NCBI GenBank assembly: GCA_017526725.1
Contig: JAFXRA010000380.1
Span: 1 to 6,361 of the forward strand
Direction of reading: 5' to 3'
DNA length: 6,361 nt
Source of the DNA: Candidatus Rifleibacteriota bacterium
Lineage (GTDB): Bacteria; Riflebacteria; Ozemobacteria; Ozemobacterales; Ozemobacteraceae
Part shown: in pieces, positions 6,214-6,361 of the stretch
Layout: every line of letters begins with the position of its first letter
Numbering within the stretch: position 1 is the first letter of the stretch
The notes under the pieces: model-generated
The model's input: the letters and a program-made list of their open reading frames with translations, nothing else
Told to the model about the DNA's origin: nothing
The model's database searches: none
Made by a program: the position numbers and the translations under genes

Positions 6214-6322
6214 CGCGAGACCTCTATTCTCCGCACAAGGCTCGTTCCCTCAAAGTATATCCGAAGGCAGTAATTAACAGAGACCGCGGAGGAGAATAAG
6301 GTTGAGCGAGTAGACTGTCCGC
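6202..6322. repeat. Nested inverted repeats, possible dispersed or MITE-like element
   Basis: The outer arms GCGGACAG (6202-6209) and CTGTCCGC (6315-6322) are perfectly complementary. Nested inside, CCTCTATTCTCCGC (6221-6234) pairs imperfectly with GCGGAGGAGAATAAGG (6285-6300), with small bulges. The segments between the outer and inner arms are weakly complementary too. The central loop is about 50 nt. There is no T tract, so this is not an ordinary terminator. The structure could be part of a mobile or dispersed repeat or an RNA-level fold. Hand-counted G+C of 6145-6361 is about 53%, clearly above the genes (a sampled line in the EIIC/EIID region is about 38%). No coding gene, tRNA or rRNA is recognised from 6145 to the end. 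Confidence 0.5.
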
Positions 6323-6361
6323 TTTTGAAGAAATGGAATAGAAGTGGGACGAGGCAAAGCC

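Noticed and set aside
6202..6322. Rho-independent terminator for the PTS-kdsB operon
   Set aside because: The arms are far apart (about 50 nt inner loop) and not followed by a T tract.
6274..6361. Start of a new gene on the + strand at the right edge
   Set aside because: Only 29 open codons inside a repeat-like, structured region, with no start codon plus ribosome-binding site and no recognisable motif.

Overview
The window looks like a short contig from a low-GC, Gram-negative (Kdo/LPS-making) bacterium. kdsB implies an LPS-type outer membrane, and HPr carries the Ser46 region typical of HprK-regulated bacteria. The phylum cannot be fixed from the sequence; host-associated lineages such as Elusimicrobiota, Lentisphaerota or Riflebacteria are only guesses. 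All genes are on the + strand.

Layout. (1) Positions 1-431 hold one open frame made of two unrelated parts. The first ~40 codons resemble a eukaryotic P4-type ATPase (Neo1/ATP9 flippase group), and the rest is the C-terminal TOBE domain of a bacterial MalK/MsmK/UgpC-type sugar ABC ATPase. This is most simply an assembly or amplification chimera at the contig edge. (2) A hairpin terminator (451-487) closes that gene. (3) An uninterrupted run follows: lipoprotein solute-binding protein (539-1804), mannose-family PTS EIIC (1820-2626), EIID (2623-3417), HPr (3428-3700), Enzyme I (3701-5401) and kdsB (5416-6144). Gaps are -4 to +15 bp with no terminator seen, so this is probably one operon. (4) The last 217 bp hold no convincing gene. 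They are GC- and purine-rich and start with a 7-nt-phased repeat array abutting the kdsB stop, followed by nested inverted repeats. This looks like a dispersed repeat at a contig end.

How the genes may work together. Enzyme I takes phosphate from PEP and passes it to HPr, which would normally pass it to EIIA and EIIB and so to sugar moving through EIIC/EIID. No EIIA or EIIB is encoded here. The first gene is instead an ABC-type sugar-binding lipoprotein with no ABC permease beside it. Either the phosphocarriers and permeases are encoded elsewhere, or this is an unusual pairing of a binding protein with a PTS membrane pair. Linkage of PTS phosphotransferase genes to kdsB recalls Gram-negative clusters in which regulatory PTS genes sit beside Kdo/LPS genes.

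The points most worth a second look are the eukaryote/bacterium junction, the binding protein-PTS operon without EIIA/EIIB, a KdsB with an altered SGT(D/E)R loop, and the heptad-phased 3' repeat.
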